Source: JAFGXF01 sp963732595
Lineage (GTDB): Bacteria > Chloroflexota > Anaerolineae > Anaerolineales > Anaerolineaceae
Direction: 5' to 3'
Length of the DNA stretch: 64,000 bases
Assembly: GCA_963732595.1 (NCBI GenBank)
Contig: CAVSZZ010000002.1
Coordinates: 186,001-250,000, forward strand
Under the pieces are notes generated by a model that saw only the letters and a list, made by a program, of their open reading frames with translations, was not told the DNA's origin and ran no database searches. Made by a program: the position numbers and the translations under genes. Shown piece after piece: positions 17,140 to 25,798 of this stretch. The number at the start of each line of letters is the position of its first letter. Within the stretch, counting starts at the first letter, position 1.

Positions 17140-19212
17140 TTATGAACCTGATATTGTTTGAGCCACCGATGCAGGCACCGGCGCATAATGATCAAATTCC
17201 ATGGTGAACACACCCCGGCCTTGCGTTCCGGAACGCAGCTCGGTGGCATAACCAAACATCTCGGCCAATGGGACGGTCGCATTCAACGCCTGGGCTTTAC
17301 CTGGTCGCATTTCCATGCCCTGGATATTGCCCCGGCGGGAATTAATCTGGCCAAGGATATCGCCGATGTATTCATCAGGTACCAGCACTTCCACCTTCAT
17401 GATCGGTTCGAGCATGACTGGTCCGCCTTTACTAACAGCTTCTTTGAATGCAAAGATGGCTGCCATCTTGAATGCCATCTCATTTGAATCCACTTCATGG
17501 TATGAACCATCGACCAGTGTTACTTTCAGGTCGGTCATTCCAAATCCGGCCAGGACTCCGGTCTCGGCCGCTTCCATGACACCCTTTTCAATGGCCGGTA
17601 TGTATTCCTTGGGAACCGCGCCACCGAAAACTTTATTCTCGAACTCAATGCCTTTGCCGCGTTCAAGCGGCTCAATATCGAAAACGACATGCCCGTACAT
17701 GCCACGGCCACCACTCTGCTTGATGTAACGATAAGGCACTTTACTAACCGAGCGGGTAATGGTTTCGCGGTATGCCACACGTGGCTTACCGACATTCGCC
17801 TGGACCTTAAATTCACGCAGCATGCGATCGACCAGCACATCCAGATGAAGCTCACCCATGCCTGAAATGATTGTCTGCCCGGTGTTCTCATCCGAGCGCA
17901 CCCTGAAAGTGGGATCTTCTTCTGCCAGCTTGCGCAAGGCTTCACCCATTTTTTCCTGGTCGCTAGTGGATTTTGGTTCGATGGCGATTGATATGACCGG
18001 CTCAGGAAATGAAATATTCTCGAGGATGATCGGATTGGAGGGATCACACAAGGTATCGCCGGTGAAACTTTCTTTAAGACCCAGGATCGCGCCGATATCG
18101 CCTGCATAAACATCCGTGATATCCTCGCGGCGGTCGGCATACATGCGAATCAATCTTCCAATGCGTTCCTTGCGGTCCTTGGAGGAATTTTGGATGGTCG
18201 AACCCTGGGTGATCTTGCCTGAATAGACCCGAATGTAAGCCAATCGACCAACATAGGGATCCGATACGATTTTAAAGACCAAGGCGCTTAAAGGCTGCCC
18301 ATCGTCTGTCGTCCTGACGACTTCTTCCTTGGTATGCGGGTGGAGGCCAGTCACAGGTGGAACATCCAATGGAGAGGGCAGGTAATCGATAACCGCGTCC
18401 AGGAGTGGCTGAACACCCTTGTTCTTCAGGGAACTGCCACAAAAAACCGGAGCCAACTTGCCGGTTAAAACACCCTTCCGCAGCCCGAGTTTAATATCTT
18501 CGGGCGTGAGTTCCTCACCGTCCAGGTACTTGGCGATCAGGTGGTCTTCCTGTTCAGCCGCCTTTTCAATCATCTCAGCCCGCATCTTCTTCGCAGTTTC
18601 CAGCAAATCAGCTGGAATGTCGGCGTAGCGAGCTTCCTTCCCCTGTTCATCATCGAAATAAATGGCTTTCATTGAGATCAGATCCACCATGCCGGTGAAA
18701 TCATATTCAGCACCGATCGGCAGTTGCACAGCGACCGCATTCGCGCCCAGCCGCTGGCGGATGGATTTGATGGAACGGGAGAAGGACGCCCCCACCCGAT
18801 CCATTTTATTGATGAAACAAATACGGGGGACATTGTAACGATCGGCTTGCCGCCAGACCGTTTCACTTTGCGGTTCGACACCCTGTACTGCATCAAAAAC
18901 AACAATACCGCCATCCAGTACGCGCAACGAGCGCTGTACTTCGGCGGTAAAGTCGATGTGTCCGGGGGTATCGATGATATTGATCTGATAACCCTTCCAT
19001 TCAGCTGAAACAGCGGCAGAGACAATGGTGATGCCGCGTTCCCGCTCCTGCGCCATCCAGTCTGTGACCGTGGTACCTTCATCCACATTGCCCAAGCGGT
19101 ATGTCTTACCGGTATAGAAAAGGATTCGCTCGGTCGTTGTGGTCTTGCCGGCGTCAATATGGGCAATGATGCCTATATTTCGGTACATTTCGAGAGGATT
19201 TGTTCTTGTCAT
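17140..19212 (-). CDS. fusA: elongation factor G
   Basis: EF-G drives translocation by GTP hydrolysis. The 690-residue protein has G1 AHIDAGKTTTTERIL, switch II DTPGHIDF, NKMDR, domain II (TGSTIQN-like, GRLIRMYADRREDI), domain IV (GGRGMYGHVVFDIEPL) and domain V (GDILGQINSRRGNIQGME). It is intact in one frame. It sits between rpsG and tuf in the classic str-operon order. Confidence 0.98.
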   Translation of the reverse strand: MTRTNPLEMYRNIGIIAHIDAGKTTTTERILFYTGKTYRLGNVDEGTTVTDWMAQERERGITIVSAAVSAEWKGYQINIIDTPGHIDFTAEVQRSLRVLDGGIVVFDAVQGVEPQSETVWRQADRYNVPRICFINKMDRVGASFSRSIKSIRQRLGANAVAVQLPIGAEYDFTGMVDLISMKAIYFDDEQGKEARYADIPADLLETAKKMRAEMIEKAAEQEDHLIAKYLDGEELTPEDIKLGLRKGVLTGKLAPVFCGSSLKNKGVQPLLDAVIDYLPSPLDVPPVTGLHPHTKEEVVRTTDDGQPLSALVFKIVSDPYVGRLAYIRVYSGKITQGSTIQNSSKDRKERIGRLIRMYADRREDITDVYAGDIGAILGLKESFTGDTLCDPSNPIILENISFPEPVISIAIEPKSTSDQEKMGEALRKLAEEDPTFRVRSDENTGQTIISGMGELHLDVLVDRMLREFKVQANVGKPRVAYRETITRSVSKVPYRYIKQSGGRGMYGHVVFDIEPLERGKGIEFENKVFGGAVPKEYIPAIEKGVMEAAETGVLAGFGMTDLKVTLVDGSYHEVDSNEMAFKMAAIFAFKEAVSKGGPVMLEPIMKVEVLVPDEYIGDILGQINSRRGNIQGMEMRPGKAQALNATVPLAEMFGYATELRSGTQGRGVFTMEFDHYAPVPASVAQTISGS

Positions 19213-19274
19213 TCTTTTGCGCAGTATTTAGATGGTAAGGTACGGATCCGTTCTATCGAGCTTCTTGCTGCTTG

Positions 19275-19745
19275 CTACATGCGGTAGTGTGAGAAAGCCC
19301 GGTTGGCCTCAGCCATCTTATGGGTTTCTTCACGCTTCTTGACGGCTGCTCCCAGGTTATTGGAAGCATCCAAAATCTCCGCAGAAAGTTTCTCTGCAAA
19401 GGATTTTCCGGAGCGAGCCCGAGCAGAATCGATGAGCCAGCGCATTGCCAGGGTCGTTCGACGTTCCACCGGCACTTCCATAGGAACCTGATAGGTGGCA
19501 CCACCAACTCGCCGTGGACGGACTTCCATGACAGGCCCGACATTCTTCAAGGCCAGTTCAAGGACCTCGACCGGATCGCGCCCGGTGGATTCTTTTACGA
19601 TTTCCAAAGAATCATACATGACTGTGGTGGCGGTGCTTTTCTTACCGCGCCGCATCATGCGATGAATGAAATACTGGATGTTAACGTTGTTGTAACGAAC
19701 ATCCGGAGGTGTTTCACGTGATTCTGGTTTTGCTCTTCGTGACAT
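19275..19745 (-). CDS. rpsG: 30S ribosomal protein S7
   Basis: S7 nucleates assembly of the 16S rRNA 3' domain. The 156-residue protein starts MSRRAKPESRETPPDVRYNN and has the core motifs NVGPVMEVRPRRVGGATYQVP and EANRAFSHYR. Length is exact. It lies between rpsL and fusA. Confidence 0.97.
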   Translation of the reverse strand: MSRRAKPESRETPPDVRYNNVNIQYFIHRMMRRGKKSTATTVMYDSLEIVKESTGRDPVEVLELALKNVGPVMEVRPRRVGGATYQVPMEVPVERRTTLAMRWLIDSARARSGKSFAEKLSAEILDASNNLGAAVKKREETHKMAEANRAFSHYRM

Positions 19746-19775
19746 GCAAAATCTCCGATCGAACTAGATTGTAAA

Positions 19776-20198
19776 TTATGATTTCTTAGGCCGTTTGACG
19801 CCGTATTTGGAACGGCTTTGACCACGCTCTGCAACACCGGTGGTGTCGAGAGTACCGCGTACAATATGGTAGCGTACACCCGGCAGATCACGGACCCTGC
19901 CACCACGCACAAGCACAACCGAGTGCTCCTGAAGCTGGTGACCTTCACCGGGAATATAAGCTGTCACCTCAAGAAGATTGCTCAAACGAACCCTGGCGAT
20001 CTTACGCAGAGCCGAGTTCGGTTTCTTGGGTGTCATTGTACGAACCACGGTACAAACGCCGCGCTTCTGGGGCGCACCGTCAGCCTGGCGGATGCGCCGT
20101 TGTGACTTGACGTTGTACGTGTAGAGCAAAGCAGGAGACTTGCTTTTTTCCTTCTTTGTTTGGCGACCTTTGCGGATCAATTGATTGATCGTTGGCAC
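19776..20198 (-). CDS. rpsL: 30S ribosomal protein S12 (Arg at the streptomycin site)
   Basis: S12 controls decoding accuracy. The 140-residue long form starts MPTINQLIRKGRQTKKEKS and has TMTPKKPNSALRKIARV (Lys59 equals E. coli Lys42/43) and RGGRVRDLPGVRY. In that last motif Arg103 (codon 19890-19892) replaces the usual Lys87/88, a change known to give streptomycin resistance in other bacteria. It is the first gene after the promoter at 20330-20358. Confidence 0.97.
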   Translation of the reverse strand: MPTINQLIRKGRQTKKEKSKSPALLYTYNVKSQRRIRQADGAPQKRGVCTVVRTMTPKKPNSALRKIARVRLSNLLEVTAYIPGEGHQLQEHSVVLVRGGRVRDLPGVRYHIVRGTLDTTGVAERGQSRSKYGVKRPKKS

Positions 20199-20329
20199 AC
20201 TTCCTCCAGATTTCCTTTACGCTTTCTGATGTTTTCCATTAAGGGAGGCCATCGCGGAACTGATGGCCTCACCAGATATCCAACGGGACGGATGCTTATT
20301 TCGTTCCAGCATCCAAAATACGAACGGTG
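20199..20329 (-). other. rpsL leader with hairpin
   Basis: The region between promoter and rpsL holds a 9-bp inverted repeat, GAGGCCATC ... GATGGCCTC, with an 8-nt loop at about 20255-20280. No U-run follows, so it is an RNA leader structure or an r-protein site rather than a clear terminator. Confidence 0.35.
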
Positions 20330-20358
20330 ATTTTACTATGAGGTGAAAAAACCGTCAA
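20330..20358 (-). promoter_or_regulatory. sigma70-type promoter for the str operon (rpsL-rpsG-fusA-tuf-rpsJ)
   Basis: Minus strand: -35 TTGACG, 17-nt spacer, -10 TAAAAT, located 14 nt after the rpoB stop. The presumed start lies about 125 nt before rpsL. Confidence 0.72.
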
Positions 20359-20371
20359 GAATAATCATCGT

Positions 20372-23300
20372 TTATAACAGGTCTTCACCCAGACCAAGTA
20401 ACCCAGTCGAAACCTTGGGTGGCTTGATCCGTTCCTCATCTTTACCGAACCGGATCACCTCACCATTATCCATAACCGCCTCAACGGCCAGGCCGAGACT
20501 CTGTAATTCCTTGACCAGAACCCGGAAGGAGGCCGGAATACTGGGTTCTTCGATCGGTTCATTTTTAACGATGGCTTCGTAGGTACTGACACGACCCTGC
20601 ACGTCATCTGATTTTACAGTGAGCATTTCCTGCAGAGTATAGGCAGCACCGTAAGCCTCGAGTGCCCAGACTTCCATTTCACCAAAGCGCTGACCGCCAA
20701 ATTGTGCCTTGCCACCCAGGGGCTGTTGCGTAACCAGGCTGTATGGGCCTGTGGAACGTGCGTGGACTTTATCCTCGACCAAATGATGCAATTTCAACAT
20801 GGTCATCACACCAACCGTGACAGCCTGGTCGAACTGGCTGCCGGTCTTACCATCACGGATAATCTGCTTGCCCAGTGTCGGAAGCGGCGAACCGGTTTCC
20901 ACCATGATGTTTTGTGCTTTTTCCAGGAGTTTGTCATGGCCCAGATTACCGGCTTCATGACCGTTTTCCCTCATCCAGAGACGAAAACAAGCATCGACGG
21001 CTCTTTCATCCTGGCTGGCAGTTTCTTTCAAAGGAATATTCATGTCTGCATAAGACATGATCATTTTGGGATCAAACCCGTTCTCGCGTAACCACTCAAA
21101 AACGGTCGCCCGCCGTGCATAATCCGGTTCGTTGCGCAACTTGAGGACGTTGTACTTAAGGTCACCAAGCCATTGTTCCAGGTAAAGCAGGCGAAGCTCG
21201 TCGTCATCTGTGATGCTTTCCGGAGTGTACTCCTGGGTTTTGCTCCAATCCCAGGCCTTTTGGGTGGTTTCCTTCCAGGCTTTATCAACCAACCACGCAC
21301 GCGCAAGCTCTGCCTCAATTTCAAACTCGGTGGCGCCATCAAAAACAGGGGTCATGGATCGGAATCCCAAACGCAGGGCAGCCCAACCCAGGTGCGTTTC
21401 CAGCACCTGCCCGATGTTCATACGACCAGGGACACCCAACGGATTCAGAATGATATCCACGGGCGTTCCATCTTCGAGATACGGCATATCTTCGACAGGT
21501 ACGACTTTTGAGACAACACCTTTATTGCCATGCCGGCCGGCCATTTTATCGCCAGCCGTGATCTTGCGCCGTTGCGCGACCGAAACCCGCACCATGGTTT
21601 CGACACCCGCGGCCAGGTCTGTGTTGTCTTCACGAGTGAAGACCTTTACCTCAACGACCTTCCCACGCTCGCCATGCGGCATCCGCAGAGAGGTGTCTTT
21701 GACATCACGGGATTTCTCACCGAAGATCGCCCGCAGCAATCGTTCTTCAGGCGTCAATTCTTTTTCGCCCTTGGGTGTGATCTTACCGACCAGAATGTCA
21801 TTGGGTCCGACTTCAGCACCGATCCGAATGATTCCACTCTCGTCCAGATCCCGGATGGCTTCGTCACCAACGTTGGGAATATCACGGGTGATCTCTTCAG
21901 GGCCAAGGCGGGTGTCGCGAGTTTCAACCTCGTATTTTTCGATATGAACGGAAGTGAATCGATCCTCTTGAACCAAACGCTCAGAAATCAGGATGGCATC
22001 TTCGAAATTACCACCCTCCCAGGATACGAAAGCGATCACAACATTTTGACCCAGGGCAAGGTAGCCCCCCTCTGTCGAGGAGGAGTCCGCAATGATGGTG
22101 CCTTTTTCGACACGCTGGCCTTTGATCACAGCCGGGCGCTGATCGATGCAGGTATTCTGATTGGAGCGCTGGTATTTACGCAGGATGTAAGTGCGGTGAG
22201 TACCATTCTTTTCCTTGATGATGATCTGTTTCCCGCTGACTGAAACGATCTCACCGGATTCCTCGGCGATGACAACCTGACCGGAGTCAAGAGCCGCGTG
22301 TCGTTCCATGCCGGTCGAAACCAGTGGAATTTCTGGAACCAGCAAGGGGACAGCCTGCGCCTGCATGTTCGAACCCATCAAAGCGCGGTTTGCATCATCA
22401 TGCTCGAGGAATGGGATCAGCGCTGCGCTGATGCCGACCACCTGGTGCGGTGCCACGTCCATAAAATCGATGGCACGTGATTCAGAAAAAGTAAAACCGG
22501 AGTGGTAACGGCAGGAAATACGATCATCCGTAAATTCCTGGTAATCGTCCAAGGTGGCATTCGCCTGGGCGATAACGAATTTATCCTCTGCATCTGCCGA
22601 CAGGTATTCATATTCTTCTGATACAAAAGGTGTGATCGCCAGTGTCAGCTTATCAAGTTTCTTCAGATCCTTGAATTGCTTTTCTGTCAGACGTTCACCC
22701 TTGGCGACCAGTACATTGCCATCTTTTAAATTGACGGCATTTTCGGCAAGCTGGCGTCCGATCAAACGATCATCCTTGACCGGCAGGACCTTGATCACAC
22801 GCCGGTAAGGCGTTTCAATGAAGCCATACTCGTTGACCCTGGCGAACGATGCCAGGCGGCCGATCAAACCGATGTTCGGCCCTTCAGGCGTCTCGATCGG
22901 GCAGATGCGCCCGTAATGGGAATGGTGGACATCACGCACATCGAAGCCGGCACGCTCACGTCGCAGGCCACCAGGACCCAGCGCTGACAGTGTGCGTTTG
23001 TGACGCAGTTCAGCCAGTGGATTGGTTTGTTCCATGAACTGGGAAAGCTGGCTAGAACCAAAGAACTCACGCAGCGCGGCAACGACAGGACGGATATTGA
23101 TCAATCCCACCGGGGATAACTGATCCTGATCGCGAATCGACATGCGTTCCTTGATCACACGCTCCATGCGGCGGAGACCGATGCGTAATTTATTCTGGAT
23201 CAATTCACCGACGGTTTTTACCCGGCGGTTACCCAGATGATCGATATCATCCGGCATTTCGACACCGTTGTTGATCAGGATCATACGCCGTACCAGATGG

Positions 23301-24277
23301 ATCACATCCAGCTTGGTAACCGTCCGGTGACGGATCGGGACGCGCTCGGCCAGATCCAATTTCTGATTGAGTTTATAGCGACCGACACGTTCAAGATCGT
23401 AATGCCGCTTATCGAAAAGTTGCTCTTCCAGGAAGGCCTTGGCATTCTCAAGTGTGGCCGGATCACCCGGGCGCATCCGACGGAAGAATTCAAGCAAAGC
23501 CGCTTCAGCGATCGTGCTGACATGCGCCATGTCATACTCAGGTTCCTGCTTGAGGGATGAGGTGATGAACATTCGATCAGGGTCATTGTCGATATCCGAG
23601 AATAATGACAGGATTTCGGCATCATCCCCCACCTTCAAGGGTGAATTCGGAACACCATCATCCACACAGGCGAGCGCCCGCAGAAAGATGGTGATCGGCA
23701 CTGTGCGTTTGCGATTGAATTTCAGGATGATATAGTCGTTTTTGCGGGTCTCAAATTCCATCCAGGCGCCGCGGTCCGGGATCAATTTTGCCATGGCCAG
23801 CATGCGGCCAGTGGTGCGATCCACGTTGCCTTCAAAATAAACACCCGGCGAACGGATGAGCTGAGACACGACGACGCGCTCGGTACCATTGATAATGAAG
23901 GTGCCTTTGTCGGTCATTTCCGGGAAATCACCCAGGAAGATATCTGATTTGATCGGGGAGTTGATCTCAGTGCCGGCCAGCAGAACTGAGACATACAAAG
24001 GGCGTGCGTAAGTCAGATCGCGTTCAACGCATTCTTCCATGGTATGCTTCGGCTCGCCAAACCAGTAGGATAGACCCTTAGCCTCGGGTTTGTCGCCAGG
24101 AAAATACAATTTCATTCCCTTGTTGTAAGATTCGATCGGGGAGACTTCATTGAACAGGTCCGAAAGACCCTCCTTCTTGAGACGTTCAAAAGACTCAGTC
24201 TGGACGGTAATCAGATTCGGCAATGGCAGATTAACGGGAATACGAGCGTATGATTTCAGAGGTAAGTCAGAGGCCAT
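20372..24277 (-). CDS. rpoB: DNA-directed RNA polymerase beta subunit
   Basis: The beta subunit forms half of the catalytic cleft and binds rifampicin. The 1301-residue protein is intact over 3.9 kb. It has the rifampicin region FGSSQLSQFMEQTNPLAEL followed by RHKRTLSALGPGGL, ETPEGPNIGLIGRLA, GDKMAGRHGNKGVVSKV, and the C-terminal GGKAQFGGQRFGEMEVWALEA. The Arg that equals E. coli R529 is Thr here. The next gene on this strand is rpsL; rpoC is not in the window, although it normally follows. Confidence 0.98.
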   Translation of the reverse strand: MASDLPLKSYARIPVNLPLPNLITVQTESFERLKKEGLSDLFNEVSPIESYNKGMKLYFPGDKPEAKGLSYWFGEPKHTMEECVERDLTYARPLYVSVLLAGTEINSPIKSDIFLGDFPEMTDKGTFIINGTERVVVSQLIRSPGVYFEGNVDRTTGRMLAMAKLIPDRGAWMEFETRKNDYIILKFNRKRTVPITIFLRALACVDDGVPNSPLKVGDDAEILSLFSDIDNDPDRMFITSSLKQEPEYDMAHVSTIAEAALLEFFRRMRPGDPATLENAKAFLEEQLFDKRHYDLERVGRYKLNQKLDLAERVPIRHRTVTKLDVIHLVRRMILINNGVEMPDDIDHLGNRRVKTVGELIQNKLRIGLRRMERVIKERMSIRDQDQLSPVGLINIRPVVAALREFFGSSQLSQFMEQTNPLAELRHKRTLSALGPGGLRRERAGFDVRDVHHSHYGRICPIETPEGPNIGLIGRLASFARVNEYGFIETPYRRVIKVLPVKDDRLIGRQLAENAVNLKDGNVLVAKGERLTEKQFKDLKKLDKLTLAITPFVSEEYEYLSADAEDKFVIAQANATLDDYQEFTDDRISCRYHSGFTFSESRAIDFMDVAPHQVVGISAALIPFLEHDDANRALMGSNMQAQAVPLLVPEIPLVSTGMERHAALDSGQVVIAEESGEIVSVSGKQIIIKEKNGTHRTYILRKYQRSNQNTCIDQRPAVIKGQRVEKGTIIADSSSTEGGYLALGQNVVIAFVSWEGGNFEDAILISERLVQEDRFTSVHIEKYEVETRDTRLGPEEITRDIPNVGDEAIRDLDESGIIRIGAEVGPNDILVGKITPKGEKELTPEERLLRAIFGEKSRDVKDTSLRMPHGERGKVVEVKVFTREDNTDLAAGVETMVRVSVAQRRKITAGDKMAGRHGNKGVVSKVVPVEDMPYLEDGTPVDIILNPLGVPGRMNIGQVLETHLGWAALRLGFRSMTPVFDGATEFEIEAELARAWLVDKAWKETTQKAWDWSKTQEYTPESITDDDELRLLYLEQWLGDLKYNVLKLRNEPDYARRATVFEWLRENGFDPKMIMSYADMNIPLKETASQDERAVDACFRLWMRENGHEAGNLGHDKLLEKAQNIMVETGSPLPTLGKQIIRDGKTGSQFDQAVTVGVMTMLKLHHLVEDKVHARSTGPYSLVTQQPLGGKAQFGGQRFGEMEVWALEAYGAAYTLQEMLTVKSDDVQGRVSTYEAIVKNEPIEEPSIPASFRVLVKELQSLGLAVEAVMDNGEVIRFGKDEERIKPPKVSTGLLGLGEDLL

Positions 24278-24297
24278 GCAACTCTCCTAAATGGATG

Positions 24298-24351
24298 AAC
24301 CGGTATTCCGGTTTAAAACAAGATATCCCTACCCCTTCCGTTCGGACGGGG
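24298..24351 (-). promoter_or_regulatory. two hairpins in the rpoB leader
   Basis: A perfect inverted repeat AACCGG-TATT-CCGGTT (24298-24313) lies about 20 nt before the rpoB ATG, just upstream of its AGGAGAG ribosome binding site. A second imperfect one, CCCCTTCCG/CGGACGGGG (24332-24351), precedes it in the transcript. Both fall in the leader of about 85 nt. They may affect rpoB translation or bind a regulator; no U-run follows. Confidence 0.4.
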
Positions 24352-24366
24352 GATAAGCGACTGTTG

Positions 24367-24396
24367 AGTATATCACAAATGAATTGCTGATGTCAA
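24367..24396 (-). promoter_or_regulatory. promoter for rpoB
   Basis: Minus strand: perfect -35 TTGACA, 18-nt spacer, -10 TATACT, with TG one base ahead of the -10 (extended -10). The rest of 24397-24542 between here and the tRNA promoter shows no ORF or RNA that I recognise. Confidence 0.82.
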
Positions 24397-24542
24397 TAAC
24401 CTTGAAGATATTCCCCACCCATGTATTCCCGGTGAATAACGCTGAGATTATACCATCGATCTGAATCGATCCCGATCGATCCTGGAATCAGCGATCATGA
24501 TCAACCAGCAAGTGAATCGCGCCTGGTTAGGGCATGCGAGGG

Positions 24543-24571
24543 TTGACGCTGACTATATCCTATGTTATAAA
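24543..24571 (+). promoter_or_regulatory. promoter for tRNA-Gly/tRNA-Cys
   Basis: TTGACG, 17-nt spacer, TATAAA. The expected start is about 17 nt before the tRNA-Gly 5' end. It is divergent from the rpoB promoter. Confidence 0.75.
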
Positions 24572-24594
24572 TGCGCCCGTAAAGCAAGCATCAT

Positions 24595-24667
24595 GCGGGT
24601 GTAGTTCAATTGGTAGAACGCGTCCTTGCCAAGGACGAGGTCGTGGGTTCGAGCCCCATCGCCCGCT
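24595..24667 (+). tRNA. tRNA-Gly (GCC)
   Basis: A 73-nt cloverleaf: acceptor GCGGGTG pairs with CGCCCGC, D-loop TTCAATTGGTAGA, anticodon stem CGTCC/GGACG with anticodon GCC, T-arm GTGGG-TTCGAGC-CCCAT, discriminator T. CCA is not encoded. Confidence 0.97.
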
Positions 24668-24727
24668 CTGCAACAATCAGGCTGCAAGCAATGGAGTTGA
24701 TCGCCATGCAAGCAGCCACTTTTTTAC

Positions 24728-24798
24728 GGCGACGTGGCCAAGTGGCAAGGCAAGGGTCTGCAAAACCCTGATCAGGGGTTCAAATCCCCTCGTCGCCT
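24728..24798 (+). tRNA. tRNA-Cys (GCA)
   Basis: A 71-nt cloverleaf: acceptor GGCGACG pairs with CGTCGCC, D-loop CCAAGTGGCAAGG, anticodon stem AGGGT/ACCCT region with anticodon GCA, T-arm AGGGG-TTCAAAT-CCCCT, discriminator T. CCA is not encoded. The last 17 nt and the following T-run are repeated twice downstream. Confidence 0.97.
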
Positions 24799-25007
24799 CT
24801 TTTTATTAAATTCCAAGTCAAGCTTAAGTGTAGAGGGGTTTGCCCCTTCGTTCTCCAAGGGGTCACTCGGGGTACTTCGCTTCGCTCGCAAATCCCCTCG
24901 TCGCCTCTTTTTATAATTCCAGTCAATTGTTAGAGGGGTTTACCCCTTCGTTCCCAAGGGGTCACTCGGGGCACTTCGCTTCGCTCGCAATCCCCTCGTC
25001 GCCTCTT
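24782..25007 (+). repeat. tandem repeats carrying copies of the tRNA-Cys 3' end
   Basis: A unit of about 100-108 bp begins with the tRNA-Cys 3' end. A 25-bp stretch at 24782-24806 recurs exactly at 24890-24914, and 19 bp of it recur at 24989-25007. Between copies lie similar spacers with AGGGGTTTGCCCCTTCG and GGGGTCACTCGGGG...CTTCGCTTCGCTCGC. The two spacers differ by small indels, so the duplication is not brand new. No ORF of the mobile type is nearby. The region 24799-25157 holds nothing else apart from the promoter at 25059-25089. Confidence 0.85.
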
Positions 25008-25058
25008 ATATTTATCATTCTCGCTCCCCCAGATCCACCCCGCTCAAAATAGATGCGC

Positions 25059-25089
25059 TTGTCCATATTAAATCCACCTCTGATATAAT
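25059..25089 (+). promoter_or_regulatory. promoter for the DUF47 gene
   Basis: An extended -10, TGATATAAT (25081-25089), with TTGTCC 19 nt upstream of the hexamer. The same TGATATAAT recurs at 27796 and 63543. Confidence 0.55.
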
Positions 25090-25157
25090 CTCCTGACGAA
25101 GGAGGCTCCACAATCAGGAATGCGATTCGGTTTCTGAATGCCTCCCTGGAGAACACG

Positions 25158-25788
25158 ATGGGTTTTTTCGATAGACTATTTCGACCTCGCCAAGATAAGT
25201 TCCTTGCACTGTTGCTGGAACAGGCTCAAAGCACCCTGGCCGGACTGGAATTATTGGAAGAATTCATGCGTTCTGACAGCAACAAGAACGCCAAGGCAGT
25301 CGGTAAAGCCGAGAAGGCAGCCGATGAGGTTCGCCGAATCCTCATCGATGAATTTAACCGTACCTACATTACGCCCATTGACCGGGAAGATATCTATGCG
25401 CTCTCGCGTGCCATCGACGATGTCATGGATTACGCCTATACCACCGTCGATGAGATGGATATCCTGAAGGTTGATCCGAACCCTTATCTCCAGAAAATGG
25501 CCTCCCTTCTGACGGGAAGCTGGCAGCGAACTCCTCATGGCAGTTCAGCAATTAAAGGACCACCCCAGTATCGCCAACGATCATGCCAAAGCAGCCAAAA
25601 CGCTGGAGAACCAGGTCGAATCGGTCTATCGCGAAGCCATCGCCGATCTATTCAAGGGACCTGCCAGCAATAAACATATCATGAAGCTGCTGAAGCTGCG
25701 GGAAGTTTACCGCCATCTTTCGAACGCCGCCGACCGCGGTGACGAAGCCGCCAATGTCATTGGTGATATTACAGTCAAGATGACCTAA
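25158..25788 (+). CDS. DUF47/PhoU-like protein (one frameshift)
   Basis: The DUF47 family comprises PhoU-like helical proteins, often paired with Pit-type phosphate transporters; no such transporter is next to it here. The start MGFFDRLFRPRQDKFLALLL is typical, and TPIDREDIYALSRAIDDVMDY carries the conserved metal-binding-type acidic motif. The frame breaks near 25515. Removing one G from a GGG run restores LTEAGSELLMAVQQL and gives 209 residues, normal for the family. The stop lies 10 nt before gmd. Confidence 0.88.
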
Positions 25789-25798
25789 GGAGAAATAC

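Noticed and set aside
24782..25007. CRISPR array or a mobile element at the tRNA repeats
   Set aside because: Only two full units of about 100 bp are present, the spacers are related rather than unique, and no cas, integrase or transposase gene is nearby.
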